Shown here piece after piece: positions 38,001 to 43,818 of a stretch of DNA of 64,000 nt. A program made the position numbers and the translations under genes. The stretch is from Lanius collurio (taxonomy: Eukaryota; Chordata; Aves; Passeriformes; Laniidae), in contig JACBWW010000099.1 in assembly GCA_020086605.1 (NCBI GenBank), positions 576,866 to 640,865 on the forward strand. The letters run 5' to 3'. The notes below the pieces were generated by a model. The model had not been told where the DNA came from, ran no database searches, and saw nothing but the letters and a program-made list of their open reading frames with translations. Position 1 is the first letter of the stretch, and every line of letters begins with the position of its first letter.

Positions 38001-39545
38001 AGGTCATTGTTGGTCACCTGAACATTCCCCTCTGAAATCCTTAAAGCCTGGAAAATTAGAGGTGAGCAAGTCAGGTACAAAGTCAGGTTACTTAGAGAAT
38101 ATCTTTTACTGAGAAATGTCAGTAATTGTTGCTTTTTCATTAAAAAAAAAAGTGTGTCTAAGATAGAATATCCATTCCTACAGAGAGCCCCAGGGCAGGC
38201 TGTGTGTTGGCCCTGTGTTGGCCCTGTGTTGGCCCTGTGTTGGCCCTGTTTTGGCCCTGTTTTGGCCCTGTTTTGGCCCTGTTTTGGCTCTGTTTTGGCT
38301 GTGGTGTTGGCTCTGTTTTGGCTCTGTTTTGGCNCTCTGTTTTGGCTGTGGTGTTGGCTCTGTTTTGGCTGTGGTGTTGGCCCTGTTTTGGCTCTGTTTT
38401 GGCTGTGGTGTTGGCTCTGTGTTGGCTCTGTGTTGGCCCTGTGTTGGCCCTGTGTTGGCCCTGTGTTGGCTCTGTGTTGGCTCTGTGTTGGCTCTGTGTT
38501 GGCTCTGTGTTGGCNNNNNNNNNNNNNNNNNNNNNNNNNNNNNNNNNNNNNNNNNNNNNNNNNNNNNNNNNNNNNNNNNNNNNNNNNNNNNNNNNNNNNN
38601 NNNNNNNNNNNNNNNNNNNNNNNNNNNNNNNNNNNNNNNNNNNNNNNNNNNNNNNNNNNNNNNNNNNNNNNNNNNNNNNNNNNNNNNNNNNNNNNNNNNN
38701 NNNNNNNNNNNNNNNNNNNNNNNNNNNNNNNNNNNNNNNNNNNNNNNNNNNNNNNNNNNNNNNNNNNNNNNNNNNNNNNNNNNNNNNNNNNNNNNNNNNN
38801 NNNNNNNNNNNNNNNNNNNNNNNNNNNNNNNNNNNNNNNNNNNNNNNNNNNNNNNNNNNNNNNNNNNNNNNNNNNNNNNNNNNNNNNNNNNNNNNNNNNN
38901 NNNNNNNNNNNNCCAGGGCAGCTTTTGGGGAGAGCTTTTACCTGGGGCTGTTGGGAGAGCAGCTGGTGCCATCCTTGGCAGGTGCCCCAGGGCCCTGGAG
39001 AGGGGCACAGCAGTGACACAGGAGCTGCTGGAGCCATCCCAGGCTGGGGGGAGGGAACTCCCTCACACCTCCCAGACTGAATTCCACGGAGCTGCTGGGG
39101 GAGCACCCACCCACTGGCACCCCTCAGCTCCGTGGTGGGGGTTGGGAGCAGCCTGGGGAGGAGAGAAGCAGCCTGGCAGTGGCAGAGGCACAGGGAGTCA
39201 TGGAATGGCTCAGGTTGGAAAGACCTCAAAGCTCATCCAGTGGCACCCCTGCCATGGGCAGGGGCACCTTCTGCTGTTCCAGGCTGCTCCAAGCTCTATC
39301 CAGCCTGGCCTGGGACACTGCCAGGGATCCAAGGGGCATCGACATTTTTGTGTCAGCACCCCCACCACTGTTCTCCCTTTCTCTCCACAGGTGGTGGGGC
39401 TGAGTGTCTCCAATGGGAAGGACCAGCTTGTGGTGTTCCACACCAATGACAACAAGGATCTCATCGTTTGTCTCTTGAGTAAGGACCCCTCCAACGACAG
39501 CAGGATCGGGGAGCTCGCGGGGGTCCTGGCCAGTCACTTCAAGAG
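1950..39545 (+). CDS. MYO1D: MYO1D, unconventional myosin-Id: nine internal exons, partial at both ends
   Basis: Class I single-headed, actin-based ATPase motor that binds acidic membranes through its TH1 tail and carries calmodulin-type light chains on IQ motifs. The family is known for roles in endosome traffic and in left-right chirality. Nine exons join in phase: 1950-2024, 3461-3593, 13678-13844, 18057-18264, 26367-26590, 28754-28898, 29373-29477, 36335-36448 and 39391-39545. They give about 441 residues, close to human MYO1D positions 514-954 by length. Motor exons match remembered human MYO1D at about nine of ten residues, the TH1 exons at about eight to nine of ten, and the IQ/linker exon much less. 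MYO1G is the nearest alternative; its motor and TH1 segments fit clearly worse, though parts of the IQ exon look MYO1G-like. The start codon, P-loop and switch regions lie upstream of the window. The last coding exon lies downstream. Confidence 0.85.
2025..3460 (+). other. MYO1D intron, 1.4 kb, no repeat recognised
   Basis: Fairly AT-rich, unique-looking sequence between the first two exons in the window. I see no CR1, LTR or tandem repeat. Short open frames here have no recognisable protein similarity. Confidence 0.7.
3461..3593 (+). CDS. MYO1D: MYO1D exon: actin-binding loop and following helix
   Basis: The acceptor is CTCTCTCGTAG and the donor GTAAAG. The split Ser codon is completed, then the exon reads [32 protein letters not shown] and [10 protein letters not shown], ending in phase 0. 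[15 protein letters not shown] is the class I myosin motif just after loop 2, in the actin-facing lower 50-kDa region. Only two residues differ from remembered human MYO1D in the 45-residue segment, while MYO1G differs at about a dozen, which is the strongest single argument for MYO1D. Reading on past the donor stays open for about 30 codons, so an intron-retaining ORF exists, but it has no conserved look. Confidence 0.94.
4481..4672 (+). mobile_element. CR1 LINE 3'-end fragment
   Basis: Begins with CCCCCAGAGGGTGCTGG, includes GCCAGAGCTCCAGGAG and the 3' diagnostic GGAGTTGGACTGGGTGATC, and ends in the ATTCTGTGATTCC tail of CR1. 5'-truncated, as is usual for bird CR1. Confidence 0.85.
5871..6200 (-). 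mobile_element. CR1 LINE 3'-end fragment (CR1-F-like type)
   Basis: Reverse-oriented copy. On the plus strand it opens with the complemented tail (CATGGAGTCACAGAACTG), then CTCTGCCCTGGGCAGGCTC and the CCTGTCAGGGAGTT block. The same subtype recurs at 9782, 34165, 56446 and 60275. Confidence 0.87.
7155..7245 (-). mobile_element. Short CR1 tail remnant
   Basis: AGAATTGTTAAGGTTGGAAA followed by a degenerated GGTTCAACCATCAGCCCAGC matches the reversed last ~90 bases of CR1. It is more diverged than its neighbours, so probably older. Confidence 0.6.
7550..7865 (+). mobile_element. CR1 LINE fragment, both ends truncated
   Basis: Contains GGGGCTGGAGCGTGTCCAGG, AAAGGGGCTCAGCCTGGAGC, CCTGACAGGAGGGGGCTC and ends in AAAATTTCTTCATGGAAA, where the 3' quarter is missing. 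Nearly the same sequence recurs at 34165-34590, suggesting the two belong to one recent subfamily. Confidence 0.87.
9003..9168 (+). mobile_element. CR1 LINE 3'-end fragment
   Basis: GAGCAGCTGTGGCTGCCCCT, then CAGCCTGGGACAGTGGGAGG and the CCATTCCATG tail: the common short CR1 3' end of this window in sense orientation. Confidence 0.88.
9782..10110 (+). mobile_element. CR1 LINE 3'-end fragment (CR1-F-like type)
   Basis: Starts ATGATCTCTCCAACTCCCTG, includes ACAAGTGACAGGAGAAGAGG and CAGTGGTGGAGTCCCCATCC, and ends TTGATGATCTTAAAGG...AATTCTGTGAG. A well-preserved 3' unit of the longer CR1 type. Confidence 0.87.
10204..10520 (-). mobile_element. CR1 fragment split by a second, nested CR1
   Basis: The outer copy reads reversed from 10204 (ATGGAATGGTTTGGGTTGG) to about 10258 (AAAGTTCATCTC) and resumes near 10437 (ATCCCATTCCACCCCTGCC) to 10520. 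Between them, about 10260-10432, is another reversed CR1 3' end starting CATGGAATATCATGAATTGG and containing TGAGAGCGTTGTCCAAACAC. The outer copy must have been inserted first. Confidence 0.8.
12415..12662 (+). mobile_element. CR1 LINE 3'-end fragment
   Basis: GTGCCAGGGGAGGGTCAGGC, CCCCCAGAGGGTGCTGGGC, GGAGTTGGACTGGATGATCC and a GTTCTATGATTATT end. Same subtype as the copy at 4481, but longer at its 5' side. Confidence 0.87.
13413..13556 (-). mobile_element. CR1 LINE tail fragment
   Basis: Opens with three reversed tail octamers (ATCACAGAATCACAGAATCA), then GGAAAATGACCTTTGAGGC and CACCTTGTCACCCAGACCA. It lies about 120 bases before an exon of the gene. Confidence 0.8.
13678..13844 (+). CDS. 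MYO1D: MYO1D exon: [11 protein letters not shown] region, SH helix and converter entry
   Basis: The acceptor is CTGTCCCCCAG and the donor GTGAGG. The exon starts [12 protein letters not shown], the near-universal myosin signature of the actin-binding/SH region, and continues [20 protein letters not shown] then [13 protein letters not shown]. The run [18 protein letters not shown] is the SH1/SH2 helix that passes ATPase changes to the converter. The exon ends two bases into the Arg codon, completed by the first base of the next exon. Codons are strongly G/C-ending. About five of 56 residues differ from human MYO1D, mostly conservative (for example Phe to Tyr before RQTYEKF). Confidence 0.95.
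13845..18056 (+). other. MYO1D intron, 4.2 kb, no CR1
   Basis: No CR1 copy is recognised, unusual for an intron this long here. A simple tandem array lies at 16541-16672. The segment 16700-17320 has a low-repeat, AT-box-containing look and may be a conserved noncoding element, but this is a reading impression without an alignment. Confidence 0.6.
16541..16672. repeat. Short minisatellite (CCTTGTTCCCAG units)
   Basis: About ten imperfect copies alternating CCTTGTTCCCAG with CCTGTTTCCCAG or CCTGATCCATAG, giving a higher-order period of about 24 bases at the right end. The left units have drifted (CCTGGCTCCCACATGATCC). Confidence 0.85.
18057..18264 (+). CDS. MYO1D: MYO1D exon: converter domain and start of first IQ motif
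   Basis: The acceptor is TTTTAATTGCAG and the donor GTAAAG. After the one base that completes Arg, it reads [20 protein letters not shown], then [37 protein letters not shown] and [10 protein letters not shown]. The segment [18 protein letters not shown] is the converter signature. [10 protein letters not shown] is the first half of IQ1, whose WRG core opens the next exon, so an intron splits IQ1. It holds 69 full codons and ends in phase 0. The upstream intron end (17840-18056) is AT-richer than the exon and has an ordinary polypyrimidine-weak acceptor. Confidence 0.95.
18589..19425 (+). mobile_element. CR1 fragment interrupted by a 660-bp insertion
   Basis: The CR1 runs GGCCCTGGCACAGGGTGCC to TGGTGCCCCTGCC (18700), is interrupted, and resumes CCCCTGCCCATGGCAGGGG at 19361, ending near 19425. 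Joining the two halves restores the ordinary CR1 3' order, so the middle block is a later insertion. Confidence 0.8.
18701..19360 (-). mobile_element. LTR-like insertion, unclassified
   Basis: About 660 bp inserted into a CR1, flanked by the 8-bp direct repeat CCCCTGCC (18693-18700 and 19361-19368). On the minus strand it could begin TGCAGTGAAGGC (from 19359) and end CTCAACA, giving TG...CA ends. It has a TTTATT (reversed AATAAA) near 18780 and AT-rich U3-like sequence, like other bird LTRs. An 8-bp duplication is unusual for an LTR, so a nonautonomous DNA transposon is possible; I see no clear terminal inverted repeats. No coding sequence is present. Confidence 0.5.
22977..23017. repeat. 13-bp triple repeat
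   Basis: Three exact copies of GTGGCATCATTCC in tandem, at the right edge of a CG-richer segment. Too short to be a minisatellite proper; likely a slippage duplication. Confidence 0.9.
23812..24110 (+). mobile_element. CR1 LINE 3'-end fragment
   Basis: GACTTCTTGCAAGAGCAGGG, GGACAAGAGGGAATGGCTTT, CAGAGCAGCTGTGGCTGCCC and a CCATCCTGTGATTCCGTGA end. It extends further 5' than most copies of its type here. Confidence 0.87.
24455..24597 (+). mobile_element. CR1 LINE 3'-end fragment
   Basis: GGCTGCCAGAGCTCCAGGAG, TGTTGGGGTGTCTGTGCAGG and GGAGATTCTGTGATTCC: same subtype as the copies at 4481 and 12415, with an internal deletion before the GGATGATCC block. Confidence 0.82.
24719..24719. other. Single unknown base
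   Basis: One N within unique intron sequence; no exon is affected. Confidence 0.95.
25317..25343. repeat. CACTGT hexanucleotide microsatellite
   Basis: About four tandem CACTGT units, 130 bases before the large assembly gap. Confidence 0.85.
25475..25874. other. Assembly gap, 400 N
   Basis: Exactly 400 unknown bases, probably an estimated or default gap size. A CR1 copy emerges from the right edge, so collapsed repeat sequence is a likely cause. Confidence 0.95.
25875..26245 (-). mobile_element. CR1 LINE fragment, 3' end lost in gap
   Basis: Reversed CR1: CCTGGCCTTGGGCACTGCC, CCACCCTCCCAGGGAACAAT, CCTCTGGCACTGGGAAGCCA and TGGATTTGCTCCAACAGGTC. Nearly identical over 300 bases to 55440-55790 and 48180-48480. 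It ends about 120 bases before an exon. Confidence 0.88.
26367..26590 (+). CDS. MYO1D: MYO1D exon: IQ1 core, IQ2 and lever-arm linker
   Basis: The acceptor is GTCCCTGGCACAG and the donor GTACTG. It begins [17 protein letters not shown] (rest of IQ1, with the WRGxxxR core), then [18 protein letters not shown] (IQ2-like), and continues to [18 protein letters not shown] and DIYHR. IQ motifs bind calmodulin and stiffen the lever arm. This is the least conserved exon here, with changes toward Arg, Ala, Gly and Trp. 73 of its 74 complete codons end in G or C, which suggests GC-biased drift (inference). Its donor is weak (+4 C, +5 T, +6 G) and is supplied partly by an LTR inserted at intron position +5. 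It ends two bases into an Arg codon. Confidence 0.92.
26590..26596 (+). promoter_or_regulatory. Splice donor re-created by an LTR insertion
   Basis: The exon's last G (26590) and intron bases GTAC come from the host target site; the following TG is the first two bases of the LTR. The 3' target copy (27294-27300) is also GGTACTG, so the pre-insertion donor was identical through +6. Confidence 0.8.
26714..26742. repeat. Perfect 12-bp inverted repeat in LTR
   Basis: CGGCTCTATCAC, a 5-base spacer TCCCT, then GTGATAGAGCCG. In minus-strand LTR RNA this gives a stable hairpin 75 bases before the AATAAA. Confidence 0.95.
26774..26791. repeat. 7-bp inverted repeat in LTR
   Basis: GTATACC, spacer AAAG, GGTATAC. 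Lies 31 bases from the larger hairpin in the same LTR. Confidence 0.9.
27294..27298. repeat. 3' target-site duplicate of the solo LTR
   Basis: GGTAC, matching 26590-26594, immediately after the CA end of the LTR. Confidence 0.85.
27425..27505 (-). mobile_element. Decayed CR1 remnant
   Basis: GTGTGGTTTGGATCGTAAAG, CTCATCCAGTTCCACCCCG and CACCTCCCACCAGACCAGGC keep the reversed CR1 order with many substitutions. Followed by sequence (TTTTATTTCTCCAGCC near 27626) that may be another LTR piece. Confidence 0.6.
27515..27660 (-). mobile_element. Possible LTR fragment
   Basis: GATGATTTTATTTCTCCAGC contains a reversed polyadenylation signal in a setting like the other LTR blocks, but no termini or duplication were found. 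Confidence 0.3.
27795..27842. repeat. 14-bp tandem repeat
   Basis: Three to four units of CTTGACCCCTTCCT, the last changed to CTTGGCCCCTTCCT. Confidence 0.85.
28754..28898 (+). CDS. MYO1D: MYO1D exon: neck-to-tail linker
   Basis: The acceptor is GGTTTGGTGGCAG, with a poor pyrimidine tract broken by G residues; the donor is a good GTGAGT. After completing Arg it reads [20 protein letters not shown], then [20 protein letters not shown] and WQGNYIAL, 48 codons, ending in phase 0. It matches the MYO1D segment with RWRAxxLI, LPQxRAKV, LKGxRADxGLQRAW and GNY in the same order. This helical stretch joins the IQ neck to the TH1 domain. The previous exon has a weak donor and this one a weak acceptor, so the intron between them is the most likely place for skipped or retained splicing. 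Confidence 0.93.
28899..29372 (+). other. MYO1D intron, 474 bp
   Basis: The shortest intron in the window. Unique-looking, no repeat recognised, with a clean pyrimidine tract (CTGTCTCTGCTCTTCCAG) at its end. Confidence 0.8.
29373..29477 (+). CDS. MYO1D: MYO1D exon: start of TH1 membrane-binding tail
   Basis: The acceptor is CTGCTCTTCCAG and the donor GTAACG. It encodes 35 codons in phase 0 at both ends: [20 protein letters not shown] then [15 protein letters not shown]. The KRKDKY basic run and the FSCHVRK strand belong to the class I myosin tail homology 1 (TH1) domain, a PH-like fold that binds phosphoinositides. An exon of length divisible by three with phase 0 on both sides could be skipped without a frameshift, as could the next one. 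The intron before it is only 474 bp, the shortest in the window. Confidence 0.94.
29630..29702 (+). mobile_element. Short CR1 tail
   Basis: GGAACTGAATGGTCTTTAAG, then CCATGATTTCATGAT: the last ~70 bases of a CR1 in sense orientation. Confidence 0.65.
31226..31375 (+). mobile_element. CR1 LINE 3'-end fragment
   Basis: GGGATCCCCATCCCTGGCAG, TTGGAGCACCCTGGGACATT and CTCTGTGATTCCATGATC in the usual order. Confidence 0.87.
32745..32985 (+). mobile_element. CR1-like LINE fragment, distinct subtype
   Basis: GCTGCCCAGGGAGGTTTGGG, CCCTGGAGGTGTCCAAGGAA, GGACTTGATGATCCTGGAGA and an AGTGATTCTGGGATTC end. The middle (GACAAGGTGGGCATCGGGC) differs from the other copies, so this is a separate subfamily. 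Confidence 0.82.
34165..34590 (+). mobile_element. CR1 LINE 3'-end fragment, about 425 bp
   Basis: Runs from TTCTGGGGGCGGTTCTGTGC through AAAGGGGCTCAGCCTGGAGC and TTTCTTCATAAAAAGGGTTC to GGACTCGGTCATCTCAGAGG. It matches the truncated copy at 7550 closely over its first 270 bases. Confidence 0.9.
35632..35832 (+). mobile_element. CR1 LINE internal fragment, 3' end missing
   Basis: GGAGAGCTGGGGGTGTTCAC, GAGAGGAAACTCCAGGGAGA and CCCTTGCAGGGCCTAAAGGG are the sense form of blocks seen reversed at 26060 and 55650. It stops before the usual 3' tail. Confidence 0.8.
36140..36265. repeat. Imperfect GTTTGGGGTRTTTNTGTGA array
   Basis: About five degenerate units rich in GAGTTTGGGGTATTT, ending 35 bases before the first of three competing acceptors of the next exon. 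Confidence 0.7.
36335..36448 (+). CDS. MYO1D: MYO1D exon: TH1 core strands
   Basis: The donor is GTGAGT. The exon holds 38 codons, phase 0 at both ends: [20 protein letters not shown] then [18 protein letters not shown]. The [11 protein letters not shown] motif is the most recognisable TH1 signature in MYO1D (three differences from human in 38 residues). The start is fixed by protein homology, because three AG acceptors lie close together: ending at 36300 (strong, TGTGTTCCTGCAG), 36320 and 36334 (CTCTGCAG, the one used). Using 36300 would add 34 bases and 36320 would add 14; both shift the frame. Confidence 0.95.
36612..36722 (+). mobile_element. CR1 LINE 3' tail
   Basis: GTGTTGGGGGTTCCTGGGC, GGAGTTGGACTGGATGATCC and ATTCCATGGTTCTATGATTC. 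Confidence 0.85.
38201..38514. repeat. 11-bp minisatellite running into an assembly gap
   Basis: About 28 units of CCTGTGTTGGC and CCTGTTTTGGC, with 13-bp variants carrying an inserted GTGGTGTTGGCT. A single N lies at 38334. The array is cut by the gap at 38515, so its true length is unknown. No unit contains a stop codon in any frame, so the whole array is open on both strands. Confidence 0.95.
38515..38912. other. Assembly gap, 398 N
   Basis: 398 unknown bases beginning inside the 11-bp minisatellite. The sequence after it (CCAGGGCAGCTTTTGGGG) is not repeat, so the array ends within the gap. Confidence 0.95.
39196..39342 (-). mobile_element. CR1 LINE 3'-end fragment next to an exon
   Basis: GTCATGGAATGGCTCAGGTT, CCTGCCATGGGCAGGGGCAC and GGACACTGCCAGGGATCCAA. 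It ends 48 bases before the exon, so it lies in or beside the branch-point region. Confidence 0.88.
39391..39545 (+). CDS. MYO1D: MYO1D exon: TH1 distal strands; last exon in window
   Basis: The acceptor is CCTTTCTCTCCACAG and the donor GTCAGT. It reads [20 protein letters not shown], then [20 protein letters not shown] and [11 protein letters not shown], ending two bases (AG) into a Ser or Arg codon. [16 protein letters not shown] is nearly unchanged from human MYO1D; the second half has changes at about 11 of 51 positions. In human the following exon gives the last ~52 residues. No matching exon was found from 39546 to 64000, so this reading frame is open at the 3' side. Confidence 0.94.
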
Positions 39546-42500
39546 GTCAGTGCTGGGGCTGGGGCTGCTGGCCACCATTGCAAAGTCATCCCTGGGGTCA
39601 CTGTGGGGCTGGGCTCCAGCTGGGGCTGTGGTACTTCACTGCAATCCCAGGATACCAGAGTGACCCTTTTTCCTGGCATTTTTGGGACACATTTTACCTA
39701 CAACACTTTGTTGCCTCTTCTGCCTTCCCTGTATGTGTGACAGCCACGGCTGTTGGGGGGACAAAGATCACTGCAGATGCACTTGGAGTGTGTCCCAATG
39801 GCTCCTGAGGGCTTCCTACAGCCAAACTCTTCTTATTTAAAATGAAGATGGAGCTTTTCTTTGCTCACATTGCCCCCCTACCCTGGTACCAGCAGCTGAT
39901 TTATTGCTTGAGCTGTGAAATGTCATCTCTGCTCCCTGAAGTTTGTCTGTCTCGTAGATCCCTGAGCCAAAGCTGGGGATCAGCTGTCAGATATCCCCAT
40001 ATCTGGGGCTGGAGCTACAGCTGGAGCAGCAGAGTCACCTGGATCCCAGCAGGGACTTCCAGGCTGCCCACACCAGCACCAGGCAGTGGCTGCACTGCAG
40101 CCCCACAGAGGAGCTCTGGGGAGAAGCAGGGTGTGGAGTGAGCAGTCCTTGGGGTTGTTCCCTGGCTCCTCCAGAGCTGATTCCCAGGAGGAATGATGCT
40201 GCTCAGCACACACAGCCTTGGCTTTGCTGTTCCCATGCTGCACAGGAGGGGATAAAGGATAAAGTGGAGTCTTTACAGGGAAATCTTCATACAGAGCTGC
40301 GAGTGGCAGGAAAATGAGAGGGAATTTTGGTCACTTTAGGTCCCTGGGTATTTTTCCATGAATGTGCTGGTCCATCCCCCTCTCACCAGCATGGTGTGAA
40401 GTTCAGGGCTGGCCATGCTGCTGGAGGCAGGGGCTGAGTCCATTGGAAATGAATTCTCAGCACTGGCATAACTTGTTAGTGGAAGTTCAGTGGTGCAGAG
40501 CAACAGAAAACATTCCCTGGTTTTGCTTTTCCATAAATATCATTTCATTTCAAAGGCAGCTGCTCTCGAAGGCTCAGGAGATTCTGTAAAGCAATGCACT
40601 TTCTTTGGGAACCCTGGAGGTCCCTGGAGTTTCCCATCCAGCATCACCTGCAGGTGCCTGATGCTCCTCGGGGCCTTGCCAGCTCTCTGATGTGGGGACG
40701 GGCTGTGACACTGTTGGTGACACCCCAGGTCCCGTGTTCAGTGTCCAATTCCCCAAAATTGCTGTTCCTTTTGCTCACCTGGGTCCCCCCTTGTGTCACC
40801 TGTCCCCCCCCCACCTCAGCCCAGGCACAGCTGCTTCACTTGAACAAAGGGTGTTGGGACCATCACCACTCTCCTAGAGGTGGAAACTGCTGATTCTCAG
40901 CTTCTTACACTGATTTTAACAGTGACTTTTCTATCTTTAAAATAATTAGGTTTCATCTAATCACTGTCTGTAGGAGAATGGCAGTTAAAGACATTTGTGT
41001 GCTGATCAGCTCCACTTAACCCAATATGAGCTTTATTTTAGTGCTTCAAATGACAAATCTCAGCTCAGTAAATGGGAGAGCTGCTCTAGAAGCCCATTTT
41101 TCTCCAACATCCAATAAAAGTTCCTGGATGAAGGGCAATGCACAGGACAACTTGCATTTAATTTCCCAAATAGATAAAATGTCATGGTTTCCCTCTTCAA
41201 AGCAATATCTGTAAATCAAAACAGAAGGAAATATTCATGTTTTCCATCACTTCCCACTTTTCTGGAGTCAAAAGCTGCTGTCAGTGAATGGGATTAGCTG
41301 ACCCCTTGCTGGAGAGGCCCTGGGGGAATTCCTCATTAACTGGGATTAGTTTCGGGTCGTGTGCCCCTGGCAGGGGTCAGGTTTCTCTGTCCTGCCTGAG
41401 GAGCTGCTGCCTGAGCAAAGACTGGGGCCAGCAGGAAAATCTCGAGCCTGAAAGTTCCCTTTCTTGGGAAGATCCCACCCATGGTGGGGTTTAAGAGCTC
41501 TGCTCTGCCCAGGATGTGGGAGCAGCTCCCGTGGGTTGTGGAGCTCTCACTGAACATTAAAAGCAGTTTCCAGCCATCTGAGCACCCATCCTGAATCCCT
41601 GCTGGGAGGTTTTGGCAGGGCTCAGGTGTCACAGGCACCTGTGGGAGGGGTGGTGGGTAACGATCCTTTAACTTTGTGTGAGAAAATCTGGGAATTCAGG
41701 GCTGTTCTGTGTTGGTGGGGAAGGGGAGGAGGAGGCTGCTGGTGTCACCTGTGCTGGAGACACCCAAACCTTCTCATTCAGATGCTTTCTATCAGGTTTT
41801 GGGTTTTATTCCAAACTGTTTGAACTGAGAACTTCAATGCTGACATGTCTGTTTGGGAATTCTGGACGTTTCCAGCAAGAAATAGCTTGGACATTTCAGA
41901 GCAGTTATGGAGGTGACATCTCCCAATGCTGCACTCTGCAGCTGCTTTTGGGCACAAAGGCTTCACATTTGGGAATGTTTTGCCTGAGTTCACTTTTCTT
42001 TGCATCACCCATGAAAGCTTCACAAAGCTGTGTCTTTTTAAGAGTTATTCCTGGTAGGAATTGTCTGACTTTGAGATTGTGGATCCCAAATAAGTGTTCA
42101 TACAGTGGAAAATGAGGCCTCTGGGAGCTGTTTTTTAATGGAGTTAATGAGAGTTCGAGTCACACTTCCACTAAGTCAGCTGCATTTGGGTTTTTTTACA
42201 TTGCACCTGAATTTCCAGCAGAAATGATGGGAAGCTGCATGAGCTGTTGATGTAGTGGCCACAGTAAGTTTGAGTCTGCCTGCAAATCAGTGTCTGTGAG
42301 CCTGAGCTGCCCTGGGAGTTTCCTGGCTGTCTCCACCTCAGGGATGGGCATCTCCTGCCAGAGCCCAGGAGAGCTGGGATGCAGTGAGTGCCTGGAAGAG
42401 CTGGGAGAATCCAGTGGTCCCTTGCAGGAGCAGGTGTGTGAAATCTGGGTCGTGTTTTGCCCTTGGTGCCCAGCAGGAAGCAAAGGTGCTCTGCAGTAAC

Positions 42501-43269
42501 TCAGAGCTCAGTGCCCTCATCCTGGGTTTGCCAAGGCAGGGAACAGCTCCTGGGAGCTCTGGGTGTGCCCACAGTGTCCCTGCAGGTGCTGGGGCTCGGC
42601 AGAAAGGGACCTGAGGAGCTCTTGGACAAGAGAGGGTGGGTGTAGAAGAGGAGGATTATATTTATCCTTTCCATTTTACATCCTGACAGCCCCTCAGGCT
42701 CTAGAAGGTGTCTGGAGTGATCAGTGCAGGGCACTGAGGACTTTCTGGGTGCCCTTGCCCTGAGATGACCCAGCTGTGGTCACCTCCCTGTGCTCTCACC
42801 GTGCTGTGGCTCCCACCTGTGTCGGGTCCTCCCCGTGTGGGTGATCTGATCCCTGGGGGTGCTCAGGCACCCAGGGAAGGTGCCCAAGGCCCATCCCGTT
42901 CCCAGGCTCTGTTCCCCTCCCCCCAGGGATGATTCCCTGCCCGAGGGGAGCAGGCAGGGTTTGTTCTGTGTGGCTGCCCACGCACTGGGATCAGGGAGTC
43001 CCTGCCCTGCTCTCCGGTGCTTTCTGTTCCCTGATCCCTGCATTGTCTGCAGCCACAGCCCTTGGGTTCCCTCCAGGATTCCTGGAGGGAAGGGCGAGTT
43101 AAAAGAGCAGTCAAAAGCAATCCCTGCAGAACTCCAGCAGAAAATCACTTGCCTGAGGATAATTTTATATTTTCCATAACGCTTTGGGACCTGTCAGCCA
43201 GTTTTAATAATTAGTGTGCCCTGGATTCATTTTCTTTAGTTCTGGGGCCTTACCCTGGAGCTCCGGTAC

Positions 43270-43330
43270 TGATGGGGCAGAAATTCACTCAGAGGGATCT
43301 GACTTGGAGGGATCTCACTCAGAGGGATCT
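43270..43330. repeat. Short GAGGGATCT tandem repeat
   Basis: Three imperfect units of ACTCAGAGGGATCT in a 55-base stretch. Confidence 0.75.
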
Positions 43331-43634
43331 CTCACTGCCCCAGGGCTGTGGCTCCAGGTCCTGCTCCACACAGGGCTCCTGGTGATCCTCAGGAAGATCC
43401 CATCCCCTGCCTTTCCCTTCCTCCTGCCCCAAGTGCTGTCCTTGTGCTCCATCTCTGCATTCCTTTGCATGAGTGAGGTGGCAGCAATTGCTTTGATTGG
43501 GGAAGTGGAGGGGTTTGGGTGTTGGATTCAGTGTCACCTGCACGTGTGTCACTGTAACCCAGGAATGGAATTTATACATAAATGACACACAGAAAATTGG
43601 GGAAAATCTGTGTACATCCATAGATGGGCACAGA

Positions 43635-43818
43635 GCACAGAATCCTGGAGTGGTTTGGATGGAAGTGACCTCAAAGCCCATCCAGTGCCACCCCTGCCAT
43701 GGGCAGGGACACCTTCCACTATCCCAGGCTGCTCCAAGCCCCATCCAACCTGGCCTGGGACACTTCCAGGGATGGGGCAGCCACAGCTTCTCTGGGCATT
43801 CTGTGCCAGTGCCCAGAA
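43635..43818 (-). mobile_element. CR1 LINE 3'-end fragment
   Basis: CACAGAATCCTGGAGTGGTT, CCACTATCCCAGGCTGCTCC and GGATGGGGCAGCCACAGCTT in reversed order. Confidence 0.88.

Larger units (their letters stand above)
36449..39390 (+). other. MYO1D intron, 2.9 kb
   Basis: Holds a CR1 tail at 36612, unique sequence 36720-38150, the 11-bp minisatellite and 398-N gap at 38201-38912, and a reversed CR1 at 39196-39342, only 48 bases before the next exon. Confidence 0.7.

Noticed and set aside
1950..39545. Identity as MYO1G
   Set aside because: The motor and TH1 exons match remembered MYO1D far better, and a last intron over 24 kb fits MYO1D. Some IQ-exon residues (AIM, RRHKV) look MYO1G-like, so a tree would settle it.
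38154..39663. Long open frames over the minisatellite
   Set aside because: An 11-bp unit without stops is open in every frame, and the rest is gap. There is no evidence for a protein.
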